64,000 nt of DNA from Flexamia atlantica (GCA_035578135.1 JAQJVK010000003.1:23245253-23309252), one strand, 5' to 3'; counted from the stretch's first letter, positions 46,745 through 58,730 are shown. A program made the numbers and translations. The notes: generated by a model from the sequence alone, not told the origin.

Positions 46745-47207
46745 TATACAGTGTGTAGAAAAGTCCCGGAACGGCTAAATATTTGCACACTCACTCCAAT
46801 GTAAAAAAAAAAACTCCTTTGTGAAGTATTTACTGACTCTTGGCCCCCGGTATTTATTCACCTATATATTTATGTACCTACCCCGGATTTGAACCCCCTG
46901 GAATCGTACCCCCTGTGCTCAAATCCATTTTGACCGACCATTGAAATATACAGGGTCAATGTTCATTGATGCCGGTGACTTTTTAAATTAGTTCTGGTAA
47001 ATCAATAACGTTGGCTGTTCGTTAAATTATTACCTAATATTATTCTACGAATATGTCTTATTCTACGAAAATCGTTCGTTGCAAGGGTGACATAAGACTT
47101 TTATTCAAGTATTTTTCAAATTAATTAAACATTTAACGCAAGCCAAGTAAAAAAGTCGCTTTTAGGTATCGTTTTTAGAGCATTGTAAATAAAACTAAAA
47201 TTTTTAA

Positions 47208-47560
47208 GGGGGTGCTATACATATTCGCATCGATTCGCACCGATTCGCATCGATTCGCACCGATTCGCACCGATTCGCATCGATTCGCACCGATTCGCAT
47301 CGATTCGCACCGATTCGCATTTTCTAGTTTCTAAGAGCCAAATGGCCGAGTGGACGTTGGTGTAAGCGTAAGCTATACATCACGTCACGTCGCGTCGCGT
47401 CCCAATTCGGCCGATTCGGCCGTGTATGCTCATAAGAGCATTTGAGTCGGGCCGTGCCGTGACGTGATGTCTATGTATGTATAGCCGGTTCCATTTGATT
47501 ACACAGGTTTCATTCACTTTGAAAATGGACGCGACGTGACGTGTATGTATAGCAGCACCT
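47208..47560. mobile_element. TTAA-flanked MITE (353 bp) with internal decamer array
   Basis: TTAA at 47204-47207 and 47561-47564 flanks inverted ends that share GTGCTATACATA-like sequence (right end inverse: AGGTGCTGCTATACATA). The inside holds a decamer tandem array and several CACGTCACGTCGCG/CGTGACGTG inverted blocks. The TTAA target points to piggyBac-type mobilisation. Non-coding. Confidence 0.65.
47222..47318. repeat. Decamer tandem repeat (ATTCGCAYCG)n
   Basis: About nine and a half copies, with T/C alternating at one position (GCATCG or GCACCG). Confidence 0.9.
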
Positions 47561-47924
47561 TTAACAGATGAATTGAGAAAGAAGTTCAACCTCAGGTGTT
47601 AATGATCAATCCAGAATGTAATTGAACTCTACGTAGAAGGGCGGAAGTACATAACAGTTTTCTTGCCGTGTGAGGGTTTCCCGGGAGGTCAACAAACATT
47701 TTCAAATGCCCTCGGCATGCCTCGGCATTCCTAAGTGGACCTGGTGGAATGCACCGTTCCTCCCTCTGTAAGTGCAATTGATGGGTTGTGGACGTTTTTA
47801 CTGGAAACAGTTTACTTTCTTTGATTGACACATGTTCTTCGTATTAATGAATAACTGTACCACAATTTGTTCCTAAGTACAATGGAGTTGGAAATCCTTC
47901 GCTTGCGGAAAAGTATTTCATGCT

Positions 47925-48170
47925 TTTAAATAAATAAATAAATAAATGATTTATTGCAGGTATACATACATAATAAAATACATAACATGCAACTTTATAA
48001 ATAATGTAACAAAACTAAATTCCATTTACATAAAATAACTTAAAACAACTGGTAAAAACAAAATAAAATTTTGCATGCTATTATAAAAACCTATGACCTG
48101 CAAAGGCTTCCCCAACAGGCACATCTGCCCAATTATAGGGGGAGCTTGATATATTTTTTAGAGAACAACA
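47925..48170 (-). mobile_element. LINE 3' end fragment with (ATTT)n tail
   Basis: On the minus strand, sequence including GATGTGCCTGTTGGGGAAGCC and CTTTGCAGGTCATAG runs into AT-rich DNA and ends with five ATTT units (47925-47948). A tetramer tail after a non-coding 3' UTR is typical of 5'-truncated LINEs. No coding part is present. Confidence 0.5.
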
Positions 48171-48867
48171 TGACCAAATATTTGTATTAACATATTTAAC
48201 CTTGGACTAAAAAAAAATAAATAAGCTTTATCTACAATGCATTCATTAAAAAAATAAAAAATAAAATAAAATCAAAAGTTGAGAACAAAAAAGACAAACT
48301 TCAAGAGCAGAGAGAATTGCAAATATTACTTAAGTGATCTATAGTAATCTATAGTGATCTATTAGATTAAGTGATCTATAGTAGTTCAAATTTAGACGCA
48401 AAATTCTCATGAGTCTTATGAGCTAATTTTCAGGAAGAAATAAGTCAGGAAATATTGATAAATTTATCCCTGAATCAATAATAAAATTTAAGGGTATTGT
48501 TTTCATTCTTTACTTAATAAGCCATGAAGAGCCTGCTGTACTACCCGCCATATAATGTTTAAGTCCCTTAAGAAAAATGTTATTTTCGTTGAACTATGCT
48601 TGGCTTTGAACTGAAATTACTTTTTTACCTTAAATTGTATGATATTTTATACTAGAGATCGCATATTGGTATAAATTCAATCAAAAAATATCTGGGTTTA
48701 GTTTTTGCCCATTGCTCCAATAAAACTCATGACTGAATTTGTTTACATTTTGTTGTTATTCCGTAACCAACTTGACAACTCATAAAGCAATCGTTAATTT
48801 ATAGGAGGCATAACAGTCAAGCAGAAGTGACGGGGAATTTAAATTCCCGATTTCCCTCGATGTACCG
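48171..48867. other. AT-rich filler inside the pogo-like element
   Basis: No gene. A short degenerate tandem of AGTGATCTATAGT phrases lies at about 48330-48380. Confidence 0.3.
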
Positions 48868-49807
48868 CGACTACCTGTCCGGGCGGTTGGAGCAGTAGTG
48901 CCATTTCGAACCAAGCGAGTTGACCCTAATTAATCCGCTCTAATGATCGGAGCAGTAGTGCCATGGACAGAGAGACCAAAAATTAGTAGCAGTCGTCCCG
49001 TTCCCGGCTTCCCACCCTGCCCCAACATCGCTTGTAACTCGACACTAATAATGTAAACTAAAACAGTACAGAACGCTGACTGAGTTCGGAAAAGGGTTGC
49101 GCTCGCCGTGGCAGCGCCACTAGTCTTTTCGCGCTTGATTCTGTGCAGAACGGCTCCCGGCAGACGAGCCATGCGCCAGACCTGATGCGCAGTTTTCTAA
49201 GTCGACACAAAGGCTACACAACACTGCGACCCCTTCCCTCCCCCCCACCAGCCAAACTAACTTGCGAATTCAAGTGCAGCAATCCGTTGCTTTCGATCGT
49301 CCTTCAAACAAAGTGTTTTTTTATTTGTGCAGTGTCTTGTTTTTAAGTGTTTAAAAGTTTTTACGTAACATTAAATAAGTGTAGTGATCATTTCGTCAAA
49401 ATCTCTGACCTATAAAACACTCACTTTAGCGGAAAGTCAATGAGCGTGCAATTGTCAGTGTTACACGAAATTAAGTTGGTAACCTGAATAAAGTTCAGAT
49501 GTAGCAGACCTTAGCGTATTTTTTCTAACAGAAATGTTTCTTTGCATTATCGTACGTCGCGTCGTACGTAGTTCATACTTTAGGGTAGTTATTTCTGTTT
49601 TATGATTACTGTTTTTGAACCCTTATCATTAGTGTTTGTTGATGAATTTATTCTTTTAGAGTGTCAATTTGATAAAGAGGTTAAATTCACAATGTGAACT
49701 TTTAATGTCTTGGCCCAATTCTTTAGAACTTCTTTAATTCGAATTTATGGATAATTCGAAGTTTTTATCTGGTCCCTTAAGGTTCGAATTATCCAGGTTC
49801 CACTGTA

Positions 49808-49990
49808 TTAATGTGTTTTTATTACTTAAATGTTAGACAAATTTGTGTGATGTTCTTATATACATTTTTAAATCCCTGATGATGAAGCGTTAATGCTTCG
49901 AAACATATGTAGGATAATTTCTACATTATAAAACTGTTGACTGAAGGTATGTAAACCTATATATTATAGTCATATCACAGTTTTGAAGGC
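49808..49990 (+). repeat. Repeat carrying a hammerhead-like motif
   Basis: The plus strand matches the inverse of 43337-43520. The pair brackets the pogo-like element in inverted orientation. The phrase TGATGAAG...CTTCGAAACATATGTAGG resembles the hammerhead-containing repeats described in Penelope-like elements. Confidence 0.6.
49871..49916 (+). ncRNA. Hammerhead-ribozyme-like motif (type I, short stem III)
   Basis: The core CTGATGA (49876-49882) is followed by stem II GAAGC/GCTTC (49884-49888 and 49895-49899), GAAA (49900-49903), a 2-bp stem III with an ATAT loop, and GTA (49909-49911) as the predicted cleavage triplet. Stem I is ATCC (49872-49875) with GGAT (49912-49915). One extra T (49883) separates the core from stem II, so activity is uncertain. 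Penelope-like retroelements are known to carry such minimal hammerheads. Confidence 0.5.
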
Positions 49991-52368
49991 AAAGAACTAT
50001 GAATAAGAGTAAGATAGATTCAATAGGAGTTTAAACGCCCATTAAGTCGTCAAAAATAGTAAATGTGCAGATATAAAGCTACTCTAGCTTAGTGTTCTAC
50101 GGCATTGTTTAGTTGATAAAAAACCACATTATATCATGAAACCTAAAACCCATCGGTACATCGTATTTTTAGGATGACACTTGAGCATAAAAATGTATTG
50201 AAATGTTCAACGCAAAAATGCATAGATGGATCTGCAACAAAACAAATTATCTTCTTTTAAAATTAATAGGTATTACTTATTTACTCAGTTTCATGGAGAC
50301 CAGATATTGGTATTTAGGAAGTCATGCCATCCTTTCCCATATCTCGGCGGCTTTATGCTGAAACACAAGTTCACAGAATTACTCATATCAGCTATCGGCG
50401 ATCGTCGGATGTGTGTAATCGTCTACACCTGCTGTTTGCGTTTAGTCCTGGTAAAATACCTACTAGAAAACTCATCGAAAAGCGGCCAAACGATTATTGC
50501 GCGGCGGTTGACCGCAAAAATACCAACATAGCACCAACAACCTCCTCAATAGTTTGACTAAAATGAAAAAACCGAAGGTTTACAAATTAAATAATAATTC
50601 GTACAGTTAAAGACATGTGTGAATGTGGCCCAGACTCTGCAAGTCTTTTTCAGAGACAATAAAAAGTATTGCAAGTCTTCTTCTTGTCCAATAAAAATTG
50701 GATAAATTGTGTGAACAAAAACAAGCCAGAGAACTTCTATATCGAACCTTTTGTAATTTGAAGTGAACTTCCAACAAATTTGTGGCTTTACAATGAAACA
50801 AAACGTGGTGGACAAAATGTTTAAATTCATTATTAAAAACAATTTACCTCTACAATTTTTAATTTTGTATAAGTGTAATTAGGCACTTTGTACGATGTGA
50901 GCCTAACATGGGTTGTATCCTAAAGCCGAAAAGAGGAATAAAATATTCCATCCCGTGAGATGAACATGCTACACAATAAGCGGATATCTGGTTCGGCAAC
51001 ATTGGGTATCATTAATCTGGTACGGTAGTATTGGGCATCGTAATACCAAAATTGTGTGTTCCTACTGTACTGTATTTTATAAGAAAAAATTACCGAGCAT
51101 TCTGGGATGAAGTTTGCATAAATATTTATTCCTACGGATTTCTACAGGTATAAAAATCGCCTATTTATGTAGTATAACATATTCTCCTTTATTGAAAAAA
51201 TCTACCTCCTCGTAAAATATATTAAATTTGACCACCTTTAACAAATTGTTGACTGAAAATTAAAAAAACACCCTTTTGTGTAGCATTTCAAAAGAACACA
51301 ATATTTTTTTTGATTTCAGATGGTAAATTTTCCTTAAAACGTTTCACAATATTAAAATTTCATCCGTTTTTCAGGCGATTTTTGCAGCGTTTTCTCTTTG
51401 TCCAGTCCTCGTTTCTTCCAACGTCCCTACGTCTCCCCATGTTCCATCTCATCCGTCGTCTAAATGTGATCTAACTGTTTTAACAAGTTAGAGGGTCGGG
51501 TAGTCGGGTAACTGTCCCAACTGAGGACAAAGTTCTGACGCGGGGCCAAATTGTTCAAGACCGAGTGGGGAGGGGGGGCCGTGCGGTCCCTCTGGTGACC
51601 ACAACCCCCCCTCCCCCTCCCCGGCGTCCGCAGATCGTTAAGACGCCCTGGGGCAGCCATCTTTCTTTGCCGGGCTTCCTTTCAACCCTTCGCCCTCGGC
51701 TTCCGCTTTGTCGGCCCCCCTAAACAACCGAGTCCGAAACTCTCGGAGCTTGACCGGCTGTAAAACGTTGAACACAAAAGTTGTTTTAAACTTTAATGAG
51801 TTGGATTAGTTTTTATTTGTCTATCGTGGTAGGCTACGTCCGTTTGTTTGAGCTCTACCAAGTTTTATTCTGAATTCAATATAATCTCAATAGAGTTAAT
51901 TTAGAACAATAGCAGTACAAAAGTACATATCTGTATAAGAGATAAATCTGAAAACTAACATTTCAAAAACCATATTTTGTTTACTTTGTTCCTCATTCTA
52001 TTTAGATGATTATTTCTTTTTGTGCGGGCTATTATGACAAGCTAAACACCAAAAATACATTTTGGTCAGAAATATTTTAATCGTTTGCCACCACAAACAT
52101 ATAATAAAGTTTTATCTTATTATTTTTATTATATTTTATTTATTATTCCTTGTTGCATTTTAAATGATGAGTCAATTGTCCGAATCGTTCGGTTTGCCAA
52201 TTAAATAGAACTTTTATATTCTTAAAAAAATAAAACAAGTTAACATTTTTCTCTTGTTTGATGACCAAGACGAAAAGCATATTGAAGAGTTCGATGTTTA
52301 AGACCAGTATTGCAACTAAATCAGTATTTTAATGAAAATTCAAAGGAATTTAGTGCAGTTATTACTCA
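49991..52368. other. No gene seen; GC-rich patch at 51480-51730
   Basis: Weakly GC-richer sequence at 50330-50560 and a strong GC-rich, C-run-containing patch at 51480-51730. Frames here are short and unsupported. Confidence 0.3.
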
Positions 52369-54956
52369 GTGATTTATTTTTCCACAGCACTGCCATCAAG
52401 AAGCTTTGAAAGAGCCAGCACAATTTCGCCCGGAACCGTCTCCTTCCAGCCGGAAATAAACCGTCCACAACAGAACGGTAATTACGCGGACCGACTCGCC
52501 GTCCAAAGCGGACGAGAATTCAAAAGAACAAGTTTTAACTTATTAATTTCCAAACCGGCGGATTAATTTCCTCACAATACGGGGTCTGAAACGAGATCAT
52601 CTCTTTTGAAAACGCGGCCCGCGGCGCAACGAGAGCGGGTTCCCGCGCTTTTTCAGTCGGCGCCATTGAAAAACGCGGGCAGAACGATGAGTGGTATTAA
52701 TTAAAAGAGCCAACACTTTGATGTGTCTGCCACTAGAGGGCAGGCTAATCTAGACTAAAGCTCCTTCAGCTGGGACGCTGTCGTTCGTCGCCGAAGAAAG
52801 AAACCGGGCTGCACGAGGCTAATTACGAATGTTGCCAACCTAATTAGCTCAAGGGTCGCACAATACTGCTGCCGACCTACAATACTACTAACTTGTTGGG
52901 TTGGTACAATGCTGGCTGCAGCTACTTTGATCACAATGGCCGATAACACCGCGGTAGACGTAAGCCTGTATTTCCTACACCACCGGGACGCTGCACTGGC
53001 TTTGTCCCGCTTGTTCCGTTTGAAGAATAGTTCGACGGATCATTAATGCTTGTATGAAACTCCCTCTAATTAGTCGGTAATAATAGTTGGCTTTGTCTAT
53101 GCGGCTATTTTTTATCGCTGACTAGACTGATTTTGTAGTTTCCATGTTCAATGTTGACAGTGGTGGAGAAAAGAGAGAATAGTTTTTAAATGTTTGTCTA
53201 GTTTTGAACAAACTTTTATTTATATTCTTCTTGTAATTATGATTCATGTGATGCGTTGAAAAATAGTCGCGAGGGTTCATCAAAAGCTAGTTTTAACAAA
53301 CGTGGATGTCTATTCTATTTGGTTGTGAAAAGCTCTATTTTAACATATATGGTTATGCTATCCGTTGTTCCTAAGATTTTATAAGTTTTAAAAGGTATTT
53401 GCTCTTACAAATTATATAATTAGTTATGTTTGGATACGTTAGATTACATGTAGCATAATCAATTATCCATGATGCGTGAAACTGATAAGCAGTACATCAA
53501 TGCATTCATTCTTTAGAATATAAGGGTTGGTAAAACTCCTGTATATCCACCAATAAAATATAGTTTCGAAAAAACTGTTTGGCTTTAGCTTGCTTTTACT
53601 AAAGATATTTAATTAAAATAAACTAACCACTTTACACTGTGATTTAACAACAGCACTGTTTTAATTATATGAACTAACCCAAATAACTGTCAATATATAA
53701 CATATGGTAGGCCTAATATTAAGGTTTAAACCAAATTTTAGTTAAGACTGGGCTCGGGAACCCAGCCCTATGATTAAAAGGGTCCCAATGATAAAATGGG
53801 CCCGTTACAATGGGCTCGTAATGGTCACGATGGGGGGGGGTGTATAAAATTGAAAGGGTATGTGAGTTACGCCAAAACTTCAAACGTTTGTTTTCCAAAA
53901 TTTATTTGATTTTAACTAGTTCACCACAGTTCCATTAAAAAAACGAAGGCGATTAAAACAGCTATATAACATTTTAATTACTTTAGCGACGGCATCTGCA
54001 CATAGTGTACAGGCCTGATAGGACAGTTTTTTTTGTAACCATCGACATTGCTACATCTTGAAATGATATCCCTCATTATCAGGATTTTCACATATTTGTT
54101 TTTAAATAAGTGAGAATAGGCTTAATTAGTTTACTATCCACTCGCCCATTTACAAATTTATATCATTATCATTTTAAGAAACCATAACCATAACACGGTA
54201 ACTCGACAGACTAACATAAATTTTGACCAAATCCCAAACATCCTTTTCAAAAAGTAAGACAAGAACCCACACACTCCAGCCCGAAAGATTTCGCCGCATC
54301 CGAACACAAACACAAAACACCTCTCGACGCCGGGCCCGCTCATCCTTCCTCCGCAGTCGGCGTCTTATTAAACTGAAGAGGTTCAGTAAGAAGTTGTCCC
54401 GAACATCCGGGCGAGCGAAGCATTTACCACGGGAAACTCGCTTTGAGGCGGTTGTGAAGTACGTAATTAGCGAAGGCGAAGATTTCTTTGGGACAATAAT
54501 TTGTCAAAGTCCCGCGCAGACGGCGTGTGTGTTATCACAATACGACGCCCTGACATTTGGACTGAGAAGTAAATATGAAGACAAACCCCTCCGCTGCGAC
54601 TCTTGGAGATGCCTTTCCGCTGATTGCCGGGATTTATCCGGCCCATTGTGGGAAGGAAGGGTTTTAAGTGTTGTCGTTTTGTGGAATGAATCGCTATAAT
54701 TGGTCTGATTGTGGCGCGTTTTGCGATTATGCGAATATTTTGCGGCAGAAAAGTGTTTAGATTGAATTTGTCACTTGTGAAAACCACATCTTTGTAACTT
54801 ATACTTGTTTTTTTCCGATTCGTCTACACCTTTAACAATTTTATTTAGCTCACTCATGTAGCAAAATAGATTCTCTAAATGTACCCTTAACGGCTTAAAT
54901 CTGCCTAGAACACAATAAATGCTGGGCGGACTATGTCCAAACCCTTAATTTGAAAA
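52369..54956. other. No gene seen; GC-rich patches at 52390-53050 and 54240-54680
   Basis: Both patches are CpG-containing with interspersed TTAATTA/AATTAG cores. The second contains a 158-codon frame (54223-54699) of Ser/Arg/Thr-rich low-complexity composition that I do not recognise and treat as chance. At 53740-53840 GGGCTC/GGGCCC phrases repeat. Confidence 0.3.
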
Positions 54957-54998
54957 TCCCCCCCTTAATCCCCCCAAAACACCCCCCTCCCCCCTTAA
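54957..54998 (-). other. G-quadruplex-capable G-runs (minus strand)
   Basis: Four runs of six or more C on the plus strand in ~40 bp, so the minus strand can form a G-quadruplex and the plus strand an i-motif. The nearby sequence is plain AT-rich DNA. Confidence 0.5.
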
Positions 54999-56769
54999 TT
55001 TGGGTCTTGGGTTGGCCTATACGTCCAATGATTAAAAAATTGTATCTAAAAAGAATGAAAATTTTATATACAGCTGGTAAAATATACACGTACCAAGTTA
55101 GTTTTTTCCCATAGCTTTAGTAGTTAATGAACTTAAGAACGCATTTCAACTTTAATTAGTTTAATAGTGTAGCATCTTTTTGAGCAAATAAAACAAAAAT
55201 GAGAGTATGAAAGAATGCACCTTGCATAAACAATACAGTGTTTGTTTAACAAACATTAAAACAAGTATTATTAAATAACGTTTTTAATAGAATTGTTGCT
55301 TATTATTATCAAAGCAAGTGAAGAATTAAAGCCATTCCCTCTATAAACCAAAATGATGAAGATAAAATTAGACCGCGACTCGACAGAAACCCACTCACTA
55401 TCTCGTGCAAAGTTTATCTCGCCAAGTCGTATCATACATCAGGGAAGGAAAGAGGGATAGGGGCGAGGGGTTGTTTTTGGGGGGATAATGGGCTCCAAAA
55501 ACAGAGACAATCCTCATAAAGCGCAGTGACCATGTGTTCCCCGGCCCATGTATCTCTCCCGCCCCGCAAACGTCGCAAAGAAACACAAATCCAGTCGGGG
55601 TCGGGGCAAGGGAGCGGAAATGTTTAGTTGGATTGCGGCGTGCTTCGGATTCTCGGGCAAATTGTACGGACATTCAGGAGTAAAGTATTCACCCCGCCAC
55701 AGCACCGGGAACGTTTTAATTGTTGTTGAAATTGTTCCGCCGCGTCGAGAGACGAGGGTATCCAGGTTAGAGGTCATTGTGAGATACTCTACTGAAGATG
55801 AGATCCCGCGCCGGTGGAGTGTTTTGAAATACAGTTAAAGGTTTTAAGATTTTAAATTGTGTGCTTTAAACTTGTAATTTACTACGAAAATATTATTGTT
55901 GAATAACAATTTTATGAAATGTATACATCTTATGCAATTTTTTGTCAGTATTAATCACAATCTCAAATATTCGGATGAACAATTATGTGATTTTTAATGA
56001 AGACTTTAAAAATATATATTATCTGTAATTATTTTGGATTCTAATCATCACTAAACTGTATTTTGGTTTAGATGAAGTAACACATTACGACAATTATGTT
56101 AATCAAGCCTCCTGATTCACATTCATTATACTGATCCGCAGGTATAACTTAAAATTATTACAAAATGTTATTATATATAATTTCCTAACTTATTATTATT
56201 TGTTAAAACTTAAATATTGGGGCTGATGAAAATAAACCCCAATCGTGTAATGACACTGAAATAAATTTATGTAAAGAATTTTCTTAGCGTTATCTTAGTA
56301 GCATACATTTAACTTAACAAACCTCAAGTAAAGCTATTTAGCCAGTTTATCACGACTATTTAACAAAACCATCTAGTTCCCAGCGTGACTCGTCTCCTGC
56401 CGAGTCCAATATTGAATTGTCCGCGGTCGGATCGGCAAACAGTCGTCAGTTTTCGTTCGGCGCAGCGAGTGCTCAAACAGCATTGTTGCAAAACCAACAT
56501 TAATTGCGCCGGATCCATTACGAGATTGTCGTCTCCCGGTTTTATCCCTGTTTGCAGTCCCACTTGTCAGTGTTTGCGTTCTGTGGACCGGGCACTTTAC
56601 TCGCGGCGTATCACGCCGCTGCACTGATTCAAAGTGGTGGTATTTCAAATAGGCAGAGGGATGGAAATGGGGGTTTTAAGCGAACTGAAAATTAAGTATA
56701 TTTTTAATTTTTGGGTAGTGGAACAGTTTTACAATTTGTTAGATTATATAATAAAACGTACAGTTTCTT
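54999..56769. other. No gene seen; GC-rich patches at 55370-55830 and 56370-56650
   Basis: AT-rich background with two CpG-containing patches. Short overlapping frames exist on both strands in each patch, as expected where stops are rare. None has recognisable domains. Confidence 0.3.
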
Positions 56770-57086
56770 TTTTTTACCTAGAGAACAGATGAAGAACTAT
56801 ACAGATTGGCAGCAACCCAATGCATTTTTCGTGCCCGTTTTTTCCAGCGACGTCAAGTTTGTTAGGTTATTTATCGCCCATATTGCATTGGTATCAAGAA
56901 TTATTTCGGCAATATCAAATCTTCAGGTTCCAAAGAACAGATCTAGCTAATAATAACTTCGATACCAGTACAATTTGTGTAGTATAACAGCCCAACAAAC
57001 TTGACGCCTCTATAAAAAAAAACGGGCACGAAAAAATGCATTAGGTTGCCAATAAGTATAGTTCTCCAGCTCTGTCTAGAGGGGAA
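56770..57086. mobile_element. Foldback MITE, nearly complete hairpin (~317 bp)
   Basis: 56770-56912 is the inverse of about 56950-57086 with moderate divergence. Shared blocks are GAACTATAC, ATTGGCA, AATGCATTTTTCGTGCCCGT, GTCAAGTTTGTT and TGGTATC. The loop is about 37 nt. No coding capacity; target duplication not clear. Confidence 0.75.
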
Positions 57087-57899
57087 AAGAGAGGGGGCTT
57101 TTTAACAATTTAAAAGGTAAAAGTCCAATCTAGTATATAGCTATTTTAAGTATATATATACTCATTAGTAGATAAGCTCTATTTACTGATTTTAGAAATG
57201 CTTTAGATAGCTTTGCTAACAATGAAGAGTGAAAGGTATTTCATTAGTATACTAACTTGCTTCATTAACATAAATATTTAGATATATTATATTGATAGAA
57301 TTAAAGATAAGAACTAACTTTAAACCCTGACTACTATGACTAATTTAATGGTGAGCCTAAAATTTTATTTTGTTCCATGGTTAACAGTACATGACTTTTT
57401 AGGTTCTCCACAAAGGTTCGTAAAAACGCTACTATTTAATTATTAAGGGTACATTTTACACTAATCTGCTTTATATACCTAATTATATAAACAAATAACC
57501 AGTAGTTGTAATAAATGTTAGCCTTTTTACACAAGTAAACGAGCGAGTAACTAACTAATGAATTTATATTATACCCTATTATTACCTAATAATACTAGGG
57601 CATAATATCCTATATTCTCATACCAGCAGTGTTATCTTGCGTGCTTGCTTGGTTGGTTGGTTGCTTGCACAATTATCTCAAAAACGGCTTCGCGGATTTC
57701 CTTCAAAGTCTTAAAATAAGTAATGTATAGCTCAAAAACGTGTTCTATGCAGGCTACCTGGCCAAAGAAAATCTAATAACGTAATATATTGAATTTTAAA
57801 GTTGTAAACATTTTTAATTGGCCTTATGAGTTGCCAAGATAGCAACGAAATAAACAAGGAAAGTGTAAACAAATGAAGTAAGCTGTTTGTAATCTACAG
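57087..57899. other. AT-rich stretch, no gene seen
   Basis: At about 57640-57780 there is a (TTGG)n-like spot followed by AAAAACGGCTTCGCGGATTT, a phrase of the kind found at the ends of dispersed insect repeats. Confidence 0.3.
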
Positions 57900-58330
57900 C
57901 TATCAAGGAAAAATACAGCGAGTGGGATGAAGAGTTCATGGAGCAATAAAAAATATTTCTATTGATCGATTTTATGATATTGAAATATTTTATAGTAATT
58001 GGATGAACTGGTAAACCGATGAAATAACACTGAGCAAGGCTCGGTCCACCAGGTACTCAATTAAGTTACCTGAGTACCTGCAATATATTATATAGTTAGC
58101 CCTAGTCAAATATGTTTTTTATATATTTGACAGAGTATCAATGTCTATAATATCAGGATAGTCTTTTAGTTTTGTCAACAGTAGTATTGTAAAACAAAGA
58201 CTTGTACTTTGAATAACGCTGGCTAATAAAGACGTTTTCATTCATTCATTCATTTATTTATTCATTCGTTCGTTCGTTCGTTCGTTCGTTTGTTCGTTCA
58301 TTCATTCATTAATTCATTCATTCATTCACT
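57900..58330 (+). mobile_element. LINE 3' UTR fragment with (ATTC)n tail
   Basis: Plus-strand sequence with a 10-bp hairpin (CAGGTACTCA/TGAGTACCTG at 58050-58080), then AATAAAGACG and a long tail of ATTC, ATTT and GTTC tetramers (58239-58330). The hairpin, AATAAA and tetramer-tail order is the usual 3' end of CR1/L2-like LINEs. No coding part remains. Confidence 0.55.
58239..58330. repeat. (ATTC)n/(GTTC)n microsatellite
   Basis: Tetramer array grading from ATTC to ATTT to GTTC and back to ATTC. Confidence 0.9.
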
Positions 58331-58489
58331 TATAACTTATACCCATGAAATGGTGCTAAACCAAAATTATTGTAAAGAGGAATAAAATTTGGCCAATAAA
58401 ACTACAAAAACATAATTTATTTTGTAACGCATAAACTACAAACCTTTAATCATTCGCTGATTTAAAAAAATAAGCATCCCTCAAGTACT

Positions 58490-58730
58490 TGATCACGATG
58501 TTTCCTCCCATTGCAGTTTTGTCAGACGAGTGGAGCAGTGGTGAGTGGTCGGTGGCAGGGGTGGCTATCACGATCTCCCCAGGGCCCTTGTGTGGCGCCC
58601 CCGCAGTGAGGGCCCGGACCAATGGGCGCCCGGAGGGTGGCGGCCATAACGGTCAGCGGCATCACGGCGCGGCGCCCCCGACAATACCCTCTCGAGTCAC
58701 CATGGCCACCTGCGAACAAGGGTATTCTCA
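58490..58730. promoter_or_regulatory. GC-rich promoter-like patch
   Basis: CpG-dense block with a CCAAT sequence (about 58619) next to GGGCGCCC and a GCGGCCAT YY1-like motif. A 160-codon plus-strand frame (58489-58971) crosses it but has no recognisable domain. I cannot assign a transcript. Confidence 0.25.

Larger units (their letters stand above)
43898..49805. mobile_element. pogo/Tigger-like element (5.9 kb), host of nested insertions
   Basis: Both ends begin CAGTGGAACCTGGATAATTC (24 identical bp including GAAC) and are flanked by TA (43896-43897 and 49806-49807). Further AATTCGAA repeats lie near each end. Subterminal inverted blocks (44180-44343 and 48868-49018) are about 85% alike by eye and carry GGCACTACTGCTCCT-type repeats. 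No transposase frame remains. The interior holds a TA element, two TTAA elements and a LINE 3' end. Confidence 0.7.

Noticed and set aside
50226..50557. Overlapping 101- and 77-codon frames
   Set aside because: Neither shows a known motif; two frames of the same strand overlap in a GC-richer spot.
54223..54699. 158-codon frame
   Set aside because: Low-complexity Ser/Arg/Thr composition in a GC-rich patch. Opposite-strand frames overlap it and no domain is seen.
56711..56950. 79-codon frame
   Set aside because: Lies in the left arm of the foldback MITE and is not conserved in the right arm.
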